64,000 bases of DNA from Pagrus major. Taxonomy: Eukaryota > Chordata > Actinopteri > Spariformes > Sparidae. Of this stretch, positions 63,170 through 64,000 are shown piece by piece. Positions within the stretch are counted from its first letter, which is position 1. The number at the start of each line of letters is the position of its first letter. The translations under genes and the position numbers were made by a program. The stretch spans positions 18,188,958 to 18,252,957 of the forward strand of contig NC_133219.1 in assembly GCF_040436345.1 (NCBI RefSeq), read 5' to 3'. A model generated the notes under the pieces. That model was given only the letters and a program-made list of their open reading frames with translations. It was not told the origin of the DNA and searched no databases.

Positions 63170-64000
63170 CGGTCACCTCACCTCCACCGCTGCCACCATC
63201 GCAGCAGCTCTGGGAATCAAGTCTCTTCTCTTCCTCGGTGACACTCCAGTAGCCGTTTTTTTTTCCACTGACCTCAAGCTCCCTCCTTCCCAAGGTGGAT
63301 CGTGGGAGCAAATACAAACTTTTTAGAGCAACTAGCCGTCCGTCTGGACTGTGGAGCAGTCCAATTTTGACGTCTGACCCTCGGGTGGGTGCAGCAGGTC
63401 TCACAGACATGCAGTCGCAGTGTAAACACAATACTATGAAGTACTTTACCGGTACTGTTGTGTGTGAACAGTACTTCCTGGGATCATGTTACTGTACATT
63501 TGTTGAAATATTTGTTTGTATGTGTGATATACACCAGTGAAGATTTGGCTCATGAGGGAGTTTGTGCTCAATGTGACTCTTCACATAAACACCTTCTGCT
63601 CTGTATTGGTACAAACAGCTGAAGAACAATACAGAGAGAATTTGTGAGTCAGTAGTAGCTGCATGGACATTCAATGCTTTATGGTTTTTAGCATGGAGTC
63701 CAAATGATGTCAATAACTCACTTATTAAGTGGACTAACAAGAGTTTAAACGTGACTGATTTCATCTAGTGTCCAAACTCCTAATTTGCTATTACATGTTA
63801 GTAGTAGAGGTTCTGTAGTTGTAGTCCAGTAGTTACTGTGCTACAGTCGGTAGACATTGAAAAAGTGTTTGCACTTGTCCTTAACATGCCTTATGACTTC
63901 ACTGCAGAGTGAGAGAAACCCAAACCACAAACACACTTCCTGAATTATGCTTTAAAACTTGAACTGTGTATGCTATAGTATCTGATTTTGACCCTTATTT
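63170..64000 (+). other. rnf215: rnf215 3' UTR and downstream DNA
   Basis: Follows the rnf215 stop at 63167-63169. Open frames here are short and have no recognisable product. No clear AATAAA was found before the window ends. Confidence 0.5.

Overview
The window is nuclear DNA from a ray-finned fish, probably a percomorph-type teleost. It holds large genes split by GT-AG introns, many CA/GT microsatellites, short inverted-repeat transposon derivatives of the kind common in teleosts, Tc1-type transposase remnants, and a tandem family of intronless RING/B-box/PRY-SPRY (TRIM) genes. No bacterial, organellar or viral genes were seen.

Layout. (1) 1-29,130, plus strand: the 3' half of a Munc13/UNC13 synaptic-vesicle priming gene. 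It covers the C-terminal MUN region and the C-terminal C2 domain, with a long 3' UTR; the 5' half lies outside the window. Between two conserved MUN exons the gene carries 13 consecutive micro-exons of 9-45 nt, all in phase 0. Together they would add 111 residues, 59 percent of them Glu, Asp or Lys, where the family members I know have none. (2) 29,742-40,000, minus strand: a tandem duplication with a unit of about 4.8 kb, each unit carrying one intronless TRIM35/NF7-like gene (476 and 474 aa). A third, partial copy is collapsed to a fused head-and-tail pseudogene. Both intact genes have a perfect interferon-response-type element 149 bp upstream of the ATG, and the pseudogene has lost it. (3) 42,712-56,600, minus strand: a complete 12-exon SEC14-like lipid-transfer gene (CRAL-TRIO plus GOLD domains, 411 aa). 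(4) 58,398-63,169, plus strand: a complete 10-exon rnf215 gene (membrane RING-H2 ubiquitin ligase, 360 aa), head-to-head with the SEC14-like gene. As I recall, human RNF215 and SEC14L2 on 22q12 are arranged the same way.

The genes do not form one pathway. unc13 acts in neurotransmitter release, the TRIM cluster looks like lineage-specific innate-immune expansion, and sec14l and rnf215 are a conserved syntenic pair. The remaining DNA is intron and intergenic sequence with several recognisable MITE-type repeats, two Tc1-like transposase fossils and two sharp inverted repeats (18,411-18,487 and 51,272-51,406). Exon borders were read by eye from GT/AG sites, reading phase and family similarity; no alignment or expression data were available.
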